Assembly (NCBI RefSeq): GCF_006716185.1
Contig: NZ_VFOP01000001.1
Coordinates: forward strand, 3,038,001-3,102,000
From: Ornithinicoccus hortensis
GTDB taxonomy: Bacteria > Actinomycetota > Actinomycetes > Actinomycetales > Dermatophilaceae
DNA: 64,000 nucleotides
Direction of reading: 5' to 3'
The translations under genes were made by a program, and so were the position numbers. This document shows, piece by piece, positions 8,763 through 17,620 of the stretch. How positions within the stretch are numbered: the stretch's first letter is position 1; each line of letters starts with the position of its first letter. Below the pieces are notes generated by a model. The model did no database searches and was not told where the DNA came from. It saw nothing but the letters and a program-made list of their open reading frames with translations.

Positions 8763-9335
8763 TCAGCTGGCCGCCTGCTCGGCATACCCCTGGTCGTCGG
8801 CCGGATCGTCACCGGCCGGATCCTCGCCGACCGGATAGTCACCGCCCGGATCGTGGCCGACCGCCGCGGGGTAGTCCTCCTCCGGCGGCTCCGGCACGAC
8901 GTCCTGGTCCATCTCCTGCATCGCAGCCCGGACCGACTGGTCGTCCGCCGGGTCCACGCCCGGGACGGTCGGGCGCCGGACCCGGCTGAAGCTGCCCTGA
9001 CCACAGTTCAGGTCCCAGCCGACGGTGGAGGCGGAGATCTCGGTGTCGATCCCGGACTTCTCCCCCTGGGTCCACTCCCGCAGGGTGAGCCGGCCGTGCA
9101 CCACCACCGGGTCGCCCTTCTGCATCGACTCGCGCACGTTGAGACCGAGGTTGCCGAACGCGATGACCTTCAGGAAGTCCGTCCCCGTCTGCACCCACTG
9201 CCCGGTGTCCTTGCTGTAGTGACCCCGGTTGTGGGCCAACCGGAACGTCGTGAACGGGCGCCCCGACGCGTGGCCGAAGTGTTGTTGCGGATTGGCCGTC
9301 AGGTTGCCCGCGACCGTCACCATCATGTCCTTCAT
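8763..9335 (-). CDS. Single-stranded DNA-binding protein, paralogue without acidic tip
   Basis: 190 residues with an N-terminal OB fold of SSB type (MKDMMVTVAGNLTANP, FTTFRLAHNRGHY, TDFLKVIAFGNLGLNV, DPVVVHGRLTLREW). The start is the ATG at 9335, preceded by AGGGGTGGG; the frame is open far upstream, but nothing there resembles the family. After the OB domain comes a disordered Asp/Pro/Gly-rich tail that ends DDQGYAEQAAS. The conserved DDDIPF-like tip that recruits repair and replication proteins in the main SSB is absent, so this is probably a secondary SSB. It sits downstream of the two dynamin-like GTPases. Confidence 0.88.
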   Translation of the reverse strand: MKDMMVTVAGNLTANPQQHFGHASGRPFTTFRLAHNRGHYSKDTGQWVQTGTDFLKVIAFGNLGLNVRESMQKGDPVVVHGRLTLREWTQGEKSGIDTEISASTVGWDLNCGQGSFSRVRRPTVPGVDPADDQSVRAAMQEMDQDVVPEPPEEDYPAAVGHDPGGDYPVGEDPAGDDPADDQGYAEQAAS

Positions 9336-9505
9336 GGATCCCACCCCTTGTCTGGTGTCTGCCCGCCGGGAGCGGCGGGTCGAGCCCACCGTGGCCGAAC
9401 GCCCCGGCCGGGGGAAGCGCCCGGTCGGGGCCTGTGGACGGTGGACCCCGACCGCCGTGGCTGTGGACAGGATCCGCGGATGGGACGGAACGGGCCCCGC
9501 GGCGG

Positions 9506-11158
9506 TCAGGACAGGACGGCGTCGAGGTGCTGGCGGGTGCGTCGGTGCCGCTCCAGGACGGCCTCGACCGGCCTGCGCACGTGCTCGGTCGCGACGCCGC
9601 GCACGGCCTCGGTGAGCCGCCCGTCGACCACGGCGCGGCGGTGCCGGGCACCGGACCGGGCCAGCACCTTGGCCAGGGCGGCCAGCACCAGCCCGAGGAC
9701 CAGACCTCCGCCCAGGAGCAGCAGCGGGATCGGGACGGGTCCCCAGGTCGGGGCCTCCATCGGCACCTGCAGCCAGCCCAACACGGCCAGCAGCGCGAGC
9801 CACAGCAGACCGACGACCGCGCAGGCGGCCAGCAGCAGCTGCAGGAATCCCAGGACGGACCACCAGGCGGGGTTGCGGGCCCGCAGCGGGGTGCCCATCA
9901 CCGCCTGGTCGAGGGCGTCGGCGAGGGCACCGTCGCCCGGCGTCGCCGCCTGGGCGACGGCCTCGGCCCAACGCGGGGGCAACGACGCGCCCGCGGCCTC
10001 GCCGACGCGTCGGGTCGCCAGCGCCACCCCGGAGCGCGCGGCCGGGCTCGGGGCGGGCAGCGAGGACCGGCCCAACACGGTGCGCACGTCCGAGGGGCTG
10101 ATCCCGGCCCCGCCCGCCCGGTCATCACCCAACCGCAACCGGCGCAGCGGGTCCGGCCGCAGCGCGCCGATCCACCGGGTGAACGGCCACCCGGCCCGGC
10201 TGCCCGCCTGGCGCAGGTAGTCCTTGCGCACCGCCTCGAGCACGACCGGCACGCCCGCCGACCGTTTCAGCGCGTCGACCAGCGCGGCGTCCTCGTCCTT
10301 GCCCCGGGCCGGTTCCGTGTCGGCCACCCCGGCGCGCAACTCCCGCGCCGTCCCGCGCAGGTCGCCGACGAGCCGCTGCTCGGCGGCGGTGCGGGCCCCG
10401 ACGACCTCCCCGATCTCCCCGCGCAGGTCGTCCAGCCCCTGCTGCAACCGGGCGGAGGTGCCGATCACCTCGAACTCTCCGGCCCCGTCCGCGGCCACCA
10501 GCCGGGCCAGGTCGGCCTTGAGCTGCTCCACCGCCTCCGGCGAGGGGATCCGGTCCACCTGGTTGAGCACCACCAGCATGACCGCCTCGTGGTCCTGCAG
10601 CGGCCGCAGGTAGTCCTCGTGCAGCCGTGCGTCGGCATACTTCTGCGGGTCGGTGACCCACACGAAGACGTCGGCCCGTCCCAGCACCCGGTCGGCCTCG
10701 ACCCGGTGCGCCACCTCCCGGGAGTCGAAGTCGGGCAGGTCGATGAGCACCAGCCCGTCGAGCGGGTCGGCGGTGCCGGCCGGGGCGCCGGTCCGCACCT
10801 GGTGGCGCCGGTGTATGCCGAGCCACTCCAGCAGTTCCTCGGCCGGCTCGGGCCCCCACACGGCCGCAGTGGCGGTGGCGGTGGTGGGACGGCGCGCCCC
10901 GATGGTGGAGACCTCCTCGCCGACGAGGGCGTTGAACAGGCTGGACTTGCCCGACCCGGTGGCGCCGGCCAGCGCGACGACGGTGCGCCCGCCCTTGATC
11001 GCCCAGCGCTGGCGGACCTTGTCGACCAGGTCGGTCGCCGCGGCCACCGGCTCCGGGTCGAGCTCGGACCCACCGACGGCGAGCGCCTCCTCCAGCTGGT
11101 CGGCGCGCCAGGTCAACGGTCGCTGGCCGGTGTCGGCGCCCTTGCGCCCCAGCCTCAT
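9506..11158 (-). CDS. Membrane-associated dynamin-like GTPase, second of a pair
   Basis: 550 residues. The GTPase domain shows G1 GATGSGKSS (about residue 66), G3 LIDLPDFDS and G4 NQVD; RRPTTATATA fits the G2 switch. Near the C-terminus are two hydrophobic segments (WWSVLGFLQLLLAACAVVGL and LLLLGGGLVLGLVLAAL), so the protein is probably anchored in the membrane. It overlaps the preceding GTPase by 4 bp (ATGA). The pair is a common actinobacterial arrangement, usually annotated YfjP/dynamin-like and thought to act in membrane remodelling or stress; the exact role is not known to me. Confidence 0.85.
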   Translation of the reverse strand: MRLGRKGADTGQRPLTWRADQLEEALAVGGSELDPEPVAAATDLVDKVRQRWAIKGGRTVVALAGATGSGKSSLFNALVGEEVSTIGARRPTTATATAAVWGPEPAEELLEWLGIHRRHQVRTGAPAGTADPLDGLVLIDLPDFDSREVAHRVEADRVLGRADVFVWVTDPQKYADARLHEDYLRPLQDHEAVMLVVLNQVDRIPSPEAVEQLKADLARLVAADGAGEFEVIGTSARLQQGLDDLRGEIGEVVGARTAAEQRLVGDLRGTARELRAGVADTEPARGKDEDAALVDALKRSAGVPVVLEAVRKDYLRQAGSRAGWPFTRWIGALRPDPLRRLRLGDDRAGGAGISPSDVRTVLGRSSLPAPSPAARSGVALATRRVGEAAGASLPPRWAEAVAQAATPGDGALADALDQAVMGTPLRARNPAWWSVLGFLQLLLAACAVVGLLWLALLAVLGWLQVPMEAPTWGPVPIPLLLLGGGLVLGLVLAALAKVLARSGARHRRAVVDGRLTEAVRGVATEHVRRPVEAVLERHRRTRQHLDAVLS

Positions 11159-12861
11159 CGGGCGTCCTGCACGGCGCGGGCGGCCTGCTCGACGCGGCGG
11201 CCGGCCTCGCGGTCCACCGCCACCTGCTCGAGCACCCGGTCGAACCGGGAACGTTCCTGCTCATAGAGGGCCTCGACCCGGGCCAGCAAGGACGCGCGGG
11301 CCTTGGCCGCCAGCTCCCGGACCGCCTGGTCGCCGAAGACGGCCTCCAGCAGGCGCTGCGCCAGCACCGCCGAGCCGCCGGCGATGCCGACCTCGAGCCC
11401 GGTCAGCCCTGCGGTGGAGGCGAAGACGAGCAGCATCAGCAGCACGGCGAGCCCGTTGACCCCGAAGGCCAGGTAGCGGGCGGTCGCCCGCTTCTGCCCG
11501 GCCTCGTTCCGCACCAGGTCGAGCAGTTCGCCCTGCCAGTCCCGGATCAGCCGCTCCACCCGTTCGGGCAGGTCCGGGGACCCGTGGGCCAGGTCGGGGT
11601 TGGCGCGGACCAGCGGCTCCCCACCCGGGGTGCTGCGCCAGGTGCGGGCGGCCTGGCTGGCGGCCACCTGACCGTGCGAGGTCACCAGCGAGGCGGCGCC
11701 GGTCTGCAGCGCCTCTCCCAGCTGTTCGGTGCGGGCCGGCTTGCCCCGGAAGAAGCTGCTGAGCCGGTCCCGCAGTCGGCCGATCCCGACCTCCACCTGG
11801 CGCAGGAACTCACCGGTCCCGACCAGCTCCTGCCACCGGGCGAGCACCTCCCCCCGCAGCAGCGTCCCGTCCTGCATCCCCCCCTCGACCCCACGGACCG
11901 CCTCCTTGTATGCCGTCAGCGCGGCGGTGTGCAGCGCCTCGCGGCTCTCCACCTGGGACCGCGCGGCGGCCCCCAGCCCGGTCGCTCGCTCGGAGAGCGA
12001 GTCGAGGGCGCCGGAGAGGGTGCGGCGGATCACCATCGAGCGGGCACGGGCGTCACCGGCCAGCGTGTGCAACCAGCCGCGGAGCCGCTCGGTGTCCCGC
12101 GGGGGCAGCATGCCGTCCTCGTCGAGCCGGGTCTCGGTGATGGTGAAGATCGGCGACTGGTTCAGCCCCTGGTCCCGCAGCATCTGGGCCAGGTGTGTGC
12201 GGATCTCCTCCATCGCCTCCGGTGGCACGCGGTCCAGCACGATGGCCACCGAGGTGCCGCGTTCGGCGGCCTGGCGCAGCAGGTCCCACGGGACGGCGTC
12301 GGCATACCGGGCGGCCGTGGTGACGAACAGCCACAGGTCGGCCGCGGCCAGCAACTGCCGGGCCAGGTCCCGGTTCGCCTGGACCACCGAGTCGATGTCG
12401 GGGGCGTCCAGCAGGGCCAGCCCCTGCGGCAGCGCGGCGGAGGACACCAGGCGCACCGAGGTGGGGTCGTCGGAGTCGGTGGGCGACCCGGTCAGCCGGG
12501 CCAGGCCGGGCAGCACCCGGTCGTCGGTGAACCAGGCCACGTCCTCGGGGTGGTGCACGAGCACTGAGGCCCGGGTGGTGGGGCGCAGCACCCCGGTGCG
12601 CGAGACGGGTTCGCTCACCACGGAGTTGACCAGGGTGGACTTGCCGGCGCCGGTGGATCCGCCGACCACGCACAGCACGGGGGCGTCCAGCGCCCGCAGC
12701 CGGGGCAGCACGTAGTCGTCCAACTGCTGCACCAGGCCCGCCCGTGCGGCACGGGCCGGGTCGACGTCGGGCAGTTCCAGCGGCAACCGGACCCCGTCGG
12801 CGGCCGCGCGCAACTGTTCGACCGCACCGAGCAGGGCCTCGCCGGTTTCAGTCTGGGTCAC
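11155..12861 (-). CDS. Dynamin-like GTPase, first of a pair
   Basis: 568 residues with G1 GGSTGAGKST (about residue 68), a G2-like RPTTRASVL and G3 LLDAPDIDSV; the G4 region reads IVLDRVPPE, so the canonical NKxD is not preserved. A long helical middle region precedes a hydrophobic hairpin (FGVNGLAVLLMLLVFASTAG). The C-terminal helix is rich in Arg, Glu and Ala. It starts with GTG at 12861, overlapping the efeB stop by 4 bp, and overlaps the next GTPase by 4 bp. This coupling suggests that both GTPases are made from the iron-uptake transcript, at least in part. Confidence 0.85.
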   Translation of the reverse strand: MTQTETGEALLGAVEQLRAAADGVRLPLELPDVDPARAARAGLVQQLDDYVLPRLRALDAPVLCVVGGSTGAGKSTLVNSVVSEPVSRTGVLRPTTRASVLVHHPEDVAWFTDDRVLPGLARLTGSPTDSDDPTSVRLVSSAALPQGLALLDAPDIDSVVQANRDLARQLLAAADLWLFVTTAARYADAVPWDLLRQAAERGTSVAIVLDRVPPEAMEEIRTHLAQMLRDQGLNQSPIFTITETRLDEDGMLPPRDTERLRGWLHTLAGDARARSMVIRRTLSGALDSLSERATGLGAAARSQVESREALHTAALTAYKEAVRGVEGGMQDGTLLRGEVLARWQELVGTGEFLRQVEVGIGRLRDRLSSFFRGKPARTEQLGEALQTGAASLVTSHGQVAASQAARTWRSTPGGEPLVRANPDLAHGSPDLPERVERLIRDWQGELLDLVRNEAGQKRATARYLAFGVNGLAVLLMLLVFASTAGLTGLEVGIAGGSAVLAQRLLEAVFGDQAVRELAAKARASLLARVEALYEQERSRFDRVLEQVAVDREAGRRVEQAARAVQDAR

Positions 12862-14231
12862 GGCCCAAGACTGCCCTCCGAGCGACGTTGCGACAAACCG
12901 GACCCGCCGCGGCGCACCGATTGGTCAGCGAACAGTCCCTCCCCGACCCAGCCGCCCTCGCTCGCACCGGGTGGCACGGCGAACAGGCCGGATCCGGTGT
13001 GCTGGAGGTATTCCATCAGGGCGTCGTCGCGGGAGAGGCGGGTCTGCATCGGCACGTACCCGGTCCGGGGGTCGCGCACGTAGGCGATGAAGAACAGCCC
13101 GGCATCCAGCCGCCCCAGGGCGGTCGTGCCGTCGGCGAAGTTGTAGCCGCGGCGCAGCAGGCGCACCCCGTCGTTCTGGCTCGGGTGGGCCAGCCGGACG
13201 TGGGAGTCGACCGGGATGAGGGGCTCCCCGCCGCGCCCGGCCAGCGCGAAGTCCGGCTCGGTGAACTCCTCACCGCCGGACAGCGGCGCCCCCTCCACCC
13301 GGTCGCGCCCGATCAACGCCTCCTGCTCGCGCAGCGAGGTGCGGTCCCAGGTCTCGATGTGCATCGAGATCCGCCGCGCCACGAGATAGCTCCCACCCCG
13401 CATCCACCCGGCTGCCGGGTCGTCCCCCTCCCCGACCCAGACGTGCTCGGCGACGGCGGCCTCCTCCTCGACCTTGAGGTTGGCCGTGCCGTCCTTGAAG
13501 CCGAACAGGTTGCGCGGCGTGGCCTGGCTGGTCGACGTCGAGGAGGTGCGCCCGAAGCCGAGCTGGGACCACCGCACGGCGGCGCGGCCGAACGCGATCC
13601 GGGACAGGTTGCGCACGGCATGGACCGCCACCTGGGGGTCGTCGGCACAGGCCTGCACGCACAGGTCCCCGTCGCTTCGGGCAGGATCCAGGTTGTCAGC
13701 CGGGAAGTGCGGCAATGGCTCGAGCGCCGCCGGGCGCCGGTCGGCCAGCCCGAACCGGTCGACCCCGTCGGCCGTCTCGAACAGGCTGGGCCCGAGCCCG
13801 ATGGTGATGGTCAACCGGGAGGGCGGCAGCCCCAGCGCCTCGCCCGTGTCGTCCGGCGGCGCGTCGTAGGCACCGACCGGCTCGCCCACGACCTGGCCCT
13901 GCGTCATGGCCGCGGCCGCCGCCGACCACTCCTGGAGCAGCCCGACCAGCTCCTCCCGGGAGTCGGTGCGCAGGTCGAAGGCGGCGAAGTGCATCCGGTC
14001 CTGCGCCGGGGTGACGATCCCGGCCTGGTGGGTGCCGTGGAACGGCCAGGAGTCCGGGAGCCCGCCGGCGCCGCCCGTGCCGCCCCCGGACCCGTCGGAC
14101 CCGACGGCCCGGCCCACGGCATACCCACCGGCGATCCCGGCCGCGGCGCCACCCCCGACATACCCGAGGAACCGGCGGCGGGACACCCCCGGGGTGCCCG
14201 GCCGTCCCTCGGGACCGCGTGCTGCGCCCAC
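12858..14231 (-). CDS. efeB: Deferrochelatase/DyP-type heme peroxidase EfeB
   Basis: Tat-exported heme peroxidase of the EfeUOB iron system; relatives release iron from heme or oxidise ferrous iron outside the membrane. The 457 residues begin with a twin-arginine signal (SRRRFLGYVGGGAAAG). The DyP hallmark GxxDG appears as GFKDGTANL, and RRISMHIETWDR carries the likely proximal heme histidine. The start is a GTG at 14231, 32 bp after efeO ends. It overlaps the following GTPase gene by 4 bp. Length and motifs are normal for EfeB. Confidence 0.94.
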   Translation of the reverse strand: MGAARGPEGRPGTPGVSRRRFLGYVGGGAAAGIAGGYAVGRAVGSDGSGGGTGGAGGLPDSWPFHGTHQAGIVTPAQDRMHFAAFDLRTDSREELVGLLQEWSAAAAAMTQGQVVGEPVGAYDAPPDDTGEALGLPPSRLTITIGLGPSLFETADGVDRFGLADRRPAALEPLPHFPADNLDPARSDGDLCVQACADDPQVAVHAVRNLSRIAFGRAAVRWSQLGFGRTSSTSTSQATPRNLFGFKDGTANLKVEEEAAVAEHVWVGEGDDPAAGWMRGGSYLVARRISMHIETWDRTSLREQEALIGRDRVEGAPLSGGEEFTEPDFALAGRGGEPLIPVDSHVRLAHPSQNDGVRLLRRGYNFADGTTALGRLDAGLFFIAYVRDPRTGYVPMQTRLSRDDALMEYLQHTGSGLFAVPPGASEGGWVGEGLFADQSVRRGGSGLSQRRSEGSLGP

Positions 14232-14263
14232 CTACGGCACCATCCGCTTCCTGGCCGCGCGCC

Positions 14264-15430
14264 TCACGACAGCACCGCGGCGGTGACCTGCGAGAGCGGC
14301 TCGGACAGGGCGTTGACCGCGTCGGACAGCGCCTTGACCTCCTCGGTCGACAGGTCGGTGTAGAGCACGAAGCCCTCGCCGTCGCGCTGCTCGTCCAGCA
14401 GTGCCTGCAGCTCCTCGAACCGGGTCTCCACCTCCGCGTCCAGCTCCGGGTCCTTCTGCTGCAGCAGGGGACGCAGCCCCTCCCAGCCGACCCGAGCACC
14501 GTCGACGTTGGCCTGGAAGTCCCACAGGTCGGTGTGCGACCAGTACTCCTCCTCGCCGGTCACCTTGCCGGTCGCGACCTCGTCCAGCAGGCCCTTGGCG
14601 CCGTTGCCGATCTGGTCGGCCGTGTAGTCCTGGTCCCGGGTGCGGTCGTAGAGCTCCTGGGTGTCGGCGACCAGCTGGTCGGCCAGCGCCGTGCGCTCCT
14701 CGTCGGTCTTGGCCTCGTAGGAGCCGTCGACCGGCGGCCATAGGTCCTTCTCGATGGCGTGCCAGCCGGTCCACTCCTGGTCCGGCTCCAGGTCGGCCTC
14801 CCGCAGGTCCATCCGCGGGTCGAGGTCGCCGAACGCCTCGGCCACCGTCTCGATCCGCTCCCAGTGCACCCGGGCCTCCGGGTAGAGCGCCCGCGCCGCG
14901 TCGTCGTCGCCGGCGGTGTAGAGCTCGGCGAACTCCTGGGTCTCGGTGAGCAGCTGCTCGGTCTGGTCCTTGACGTAGGAGCCGTACTGCACGTTGGCCT
15001 GCTCGACCAGCTCGGCGTCCTCCCCCGCGACCAGGTCGGCGCCGGAGTCGCTGACCGTGAAGGCCGCGCGGATGCCCTCGCCCACCATGCCCGGCTTGCA
15101 CGCCGTGAAGTAGTCACCGGGGGCGGCCTGCAGCACCAGGTCCCGGGTCAGCCCGGGCCCGATGTTCTCCACCTCGCCGATGATCCGCAGCCCGTCGTCC
15201 CCGAGCAGGTAGAACTCCGTCACCTGGCTGCCCTCGTTCTTCACCGAGAACGCGATCCGCCCGGACGGTGCCTCCGTGGTGGACACCTCGCACTGGTCGT
15301 CGGTCGAGACCACGGACAGCGGCCCGCCCGCCTCTCCGGACTCGGTGGACTCCTCGGGGCTGTTGCTCTGGCAGCCGGCGACGGTGATCGCCAGCGCGCC
15401 GACGAGGACGGTGGGCAGGACTCTGCGCAT
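14264..15430 (-). CDS. efeO: Iron uptake lipoprotein EfeO
   Basis: Extracytoplasmic component of the EfeUOB iron importer. A lipoprotein signal is visible (ALAITVAGC, lipidated Cys at about residue 19). The N-terminal cupredoxin-like domain contains two cysteines (DDQCEVS, FTACKPG). The C-terminal peptidase-M75-like helical domain carries the metal-binding HxxE motif as GWHAIEKDLW. 388 aa is the usual size. The ATG at 15430 is preceded by AGGAG. It lies 46 bp downstream of efeU on the minus strand and shares its iron-responsive promoter by position. Confidence 0.94.
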   Translation of the reverse strand: MRRVLPTVLVGALAITVAGCQSNSPEESTESGEAGGPLSVVSTDDQCEVSTTEAPSGRIAFSVKNEGSQVTEFYLLGDDGLRIIGEVENIGPGLTRDLVLQAAPGDYFTACKPGMVGEGIRAAFTVSDSGADLVAGEDAELVEQANVQYGSYVKDQTEQLLTETQEFAELYTAGDDDAARALYPEARVHWERIETVAEAFGDLDPRMDLREADLEPDQEWTGWHAIEKDLWPPVDGSYEAKTDEERTALADQLVADTQELYDRTRDQDYTADQIGNGAKGLLDEVATGKVTGEEEYWSHTDLWDFQANVDGARVGWEGLRPLLQQKDPELDAEVETRFEELQALLDEQRDGEGFVLYTDLSTEEVKALSDAVNALSEPLSQVTAAVLS

Positions 15431-15476
15431 GGTGGGGTGCTCCTTGTGGTGTGCGGGTGGGTTGGTATGTCGGGGG

Positions 15477-16346
15477 TCAGGTCGGACGCGTCGCCGGCGC
15501 CTGGCCGGTGGGTGCCCGGTGGGGCGGTCCGGAGGGCCGGGTGGCCCGCAGGAAGATCACCATGACGGGCACGGCATACAACACCCACGTGGCGACCTCG
15601 AGGACGGTCATCGAGGGCGCGAGGTTGAGGATCCCCTTGACCACGGTGGCCAGCACGGTGCCCGGGGCGACCGTGTCAGAGAAGTCGAAGGCCAGGGTGT
15701 TGAGCCCGGGCAGCACGCCCGCCTCCTGCAGGTCGTGCACCCCGTAGGAGAGGACGCCGGCGGCGACCAGCACCAGGAAGGCGCCGGTCCAGCGGAAGAA
15801 GACCGCCAGGTTGAGCCTCACCGTGCCCCGGTAGAACAGCCAGCCCAGCACGACGGCGGTGAGGATGCCGAGGAGGGCACCGCCCAGCGGCACGAGCGTC
15901 GACTCCCCGGACACGCCGGCGGCGGCGCGGGAGGCCGCCCAGATGAACAGGGCCGTCTCCAGCCCCTCCCTGCCGACCGCGAGCATCGCCAGCACGACGA
16001 CGGAGGCCTTGCCGCCCTCCGCTGCGCGGTCCAGCTGGTGGCGCAGCTCCCCGCTCATGCCACGCGCGGTGCGCGCCATCCAGAAGACCATGTAGGTCAC
16101 GAAGCAGACGGCGATGATCGACAGGCTGCCCCCGATCAGCTCCTGGGCCTGGAAGGTCAGGCCCTGCGGGCCGAAGGTGAGCAGGGCGCCGAAGCCGAGG
16201 GACAGCGCGACGGCGACCCCGATCCCCGCCCAGACCGCCGGCAGCAGGTGCCGCCGGTCGCTCTTGACCAGGTAGGCGATCAGGATCGCGACGACCAGCG
16301 CCGCCTCCAGCCCTTCGCGCAGCCCGATCAGGTAGTTCCCCAGCAC
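15477..16346 (-). CDS. efeU: Iron permease EfeU (FTR1 family)
   Basis: Membrane permease carrying iron into the cytoplasm. Seven or so transmembrane helices are apparent, with the two REGLE motifs needed for iron passage: LREGLEAALV at the N-terminus and GREGLETALFIW about 130 residues later. I start at the GTG at 16346, which has AAGGA 9 bp upstream; an in-frame GTG at 16382 would add 12 residues with no family support and would overlap the promoter. 289 aa fits FTR1 proteins. It is the first gene of efeU-efeO-efeB, with an IdeR-like box 52 bp before the start codon. Confidence 0.93.
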   Translation of the reverse strand: MLGNYLIGLREGLEAALVVAILIAYLVKSDRRHLLPAVWAGIGVAVALSLGFGALLTFGPQGLTFQAQELIGGSLSIIAVCFVTYMVFWMARTARGMSGELRHQLDRAAEGGKASVVVLAMLAVGREGLETALFIWAASRAAAGVSGESTLVPLGGALLGILTAVVLGWLFYRGTVRLNLAVFFRWTGAFLVLVAAGVLSYGVHDLQEAGVLPGLNTLAFDFSDTVAPGTVLATVVKGILNLAPSMTVLEVATWVLYAVPVMVIFLRATRPSGPPHRAPTGQAPATRPT

Positions 16347-16397
16347 GACGGTGCGTCCTTTCCGCGGTGGTTCACGGAGCACCGTGGGCGTTGTCCG

Positions 16398-16416
16398 TGA
16401 GGTTAGCCTTGCCTAT
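16398..16416 (-). promoter_or_regulatory. DtxR/IdeR-type iron box before efeU
   Basis: On the minus strand the 19-mer reads ATAGGCAAGGCTAACCTCA. It matches the palindromic DtxR/IdeR consensus TTAGGTTAGGCTAACCTAA at 15 of 19 positions. It lies 52 bp upstream of the efeU GTG, and its TAACCT half could serve as the -10 element, the usual geometry for iron-dependent repression. The site sits between efeU and the stop of the gene at 16427. Repression by iron-loaded IdeR/DtxR is inferred. Confidence 0.72.
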
Positions 16417-16426
16417 CCGAATCGGA

Positions 16427-17489
16427 CTATACGCCTGTGGCGGGCGCTGTCGAGCCCGTGTCGCTGTCGGATCTCCCGGCCCGGACCGCGGCCCTCTGGT
16501 CCGGCTTCTTCCCCGCCCGGCGGACCCCGAGCCACCCGCTCAGGACCAGGAGGACGAGGACGACCCCGCGGGCGACCCACGGGACCGCCCAGGCAGCGGC
16601 CGACGCCTGCGCCGGCTGGGCCAGCTGGCCGGCTACCGCCTCCGGCACCACGGCGACCTCGGCCGAGACCCCGCAGCAACGGCCAGGTCCCCTCGAGCGC
16701 CACCTCCCGGGTCACCGAGCTGCCGGGCATGATCTCGTCGACGACCACCTCTGCGGACGTGCCGGCCAGCCCCCCGGGTCCGGACACCGTGACCGTCTCG
16801 TGGCCGAGCGCCCGCACGTTGCCGGTGTTGGTGGGCGTGTACCGGACCGTGGTGGTCACCGGCTCGATCGGGTTCGCCCCGAAGGGCTGGTCCACGGTCA
16901 GGTCGCTCACGGCGAGGGCGACCTGCTGCTCCCCCGACACGCGGACGTGGATCCGGGAGCCCAGCCTGCGGTCCAGCCGGACGGTCCCCGTCTCGTCGCC
17001 CGTCACGTAGGAGGTCACGATCCCCCCGGGGTGGTCTCCCGGCGCCGCGTCCTCCGGCACCGCGAGGGTGAACTCCACGGACTCGCTCTCCCCGGGCGCC
17101 AGCACCAGCTGGTCGGTGTCGGGCGTCACCCAGGCGCCCAGGTCCGTCGCCGGGGTGTCCGCTGGTTGCAGGTCCAGGTGGCCGGACGGCGTGGTGTACC
17201 CGTCCGCGGCATAGACCGCCAGCGTGAGTTCCTGCGGGCTGGCGTTGGTGACCACGAACGCGTCGGTGATCTCGGCGCCCGGGTCCAGCAGGTAGCCGTA
17301 GTTCGCCCGGTCCGTGCCGTGCTCGTTGTCCGCCGGACGGACGCTCCAGGTCAGCTCGTCACCCGTGGGCGCATCCGCCTCGCCCGCGGCCCACGCCGCG
17401 CCCGTCCCGCCCAGGGCCAGCAGGGCCGTGAGCAAGCCCGTCAGCAGGGTCGACAGCAGGGTTGCCAACACGGAGGGTGGCTTGGTCAT
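16427..17489 (-). pseudogene. DUF916-like surface protein with frameshift
   Basis: Secreted, membrane-anchored protein resembling the DUF916/WxL-associated family. The ATG at 17489 follows GAGAGGGAA; a Sec signal peptide ends near AAWAAGEA. Immunoglobulin-like beta domains follow, with VTNASPQELTLAVYAAD and VRYTPTNTGNVRALGHETVTVSGPG (given here only by its ends: VRYTPTNTGNV, TVTVSGPG). After GTWPLLR the frame is lost at a run of four C (plus strand 16669-16672). One base fewer there restores a normal C-terminus with the TM anchor VVLVLLVLSGWLGVRR and a stop at 16427. As given, the frame reads into an Arg/Gly-rich tail. It is either a real frameshift or a base-calling error. Confidence 0.75.
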
Positions 17490-17620
17490 CAGAAGGTTCC
17501 CTCTCACCGGTTTCTTCTTCTCACCGGGTTGGGTGGGCTGCTCCAGCCGTGGGCCGGGCCCCGGTCGCGCCCCGCCATATTGACATGACGTAAATAATGA
17601 GATAAGGGAGCGCCTGCGAC

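Noticed and set aside
6772-8838. 688-codon plus-strand frame
   Set aside because: Mirror of ettA and rluA; repetitive Val/Leu/Asp/Gly composition is the antisense image of ABC motifs.
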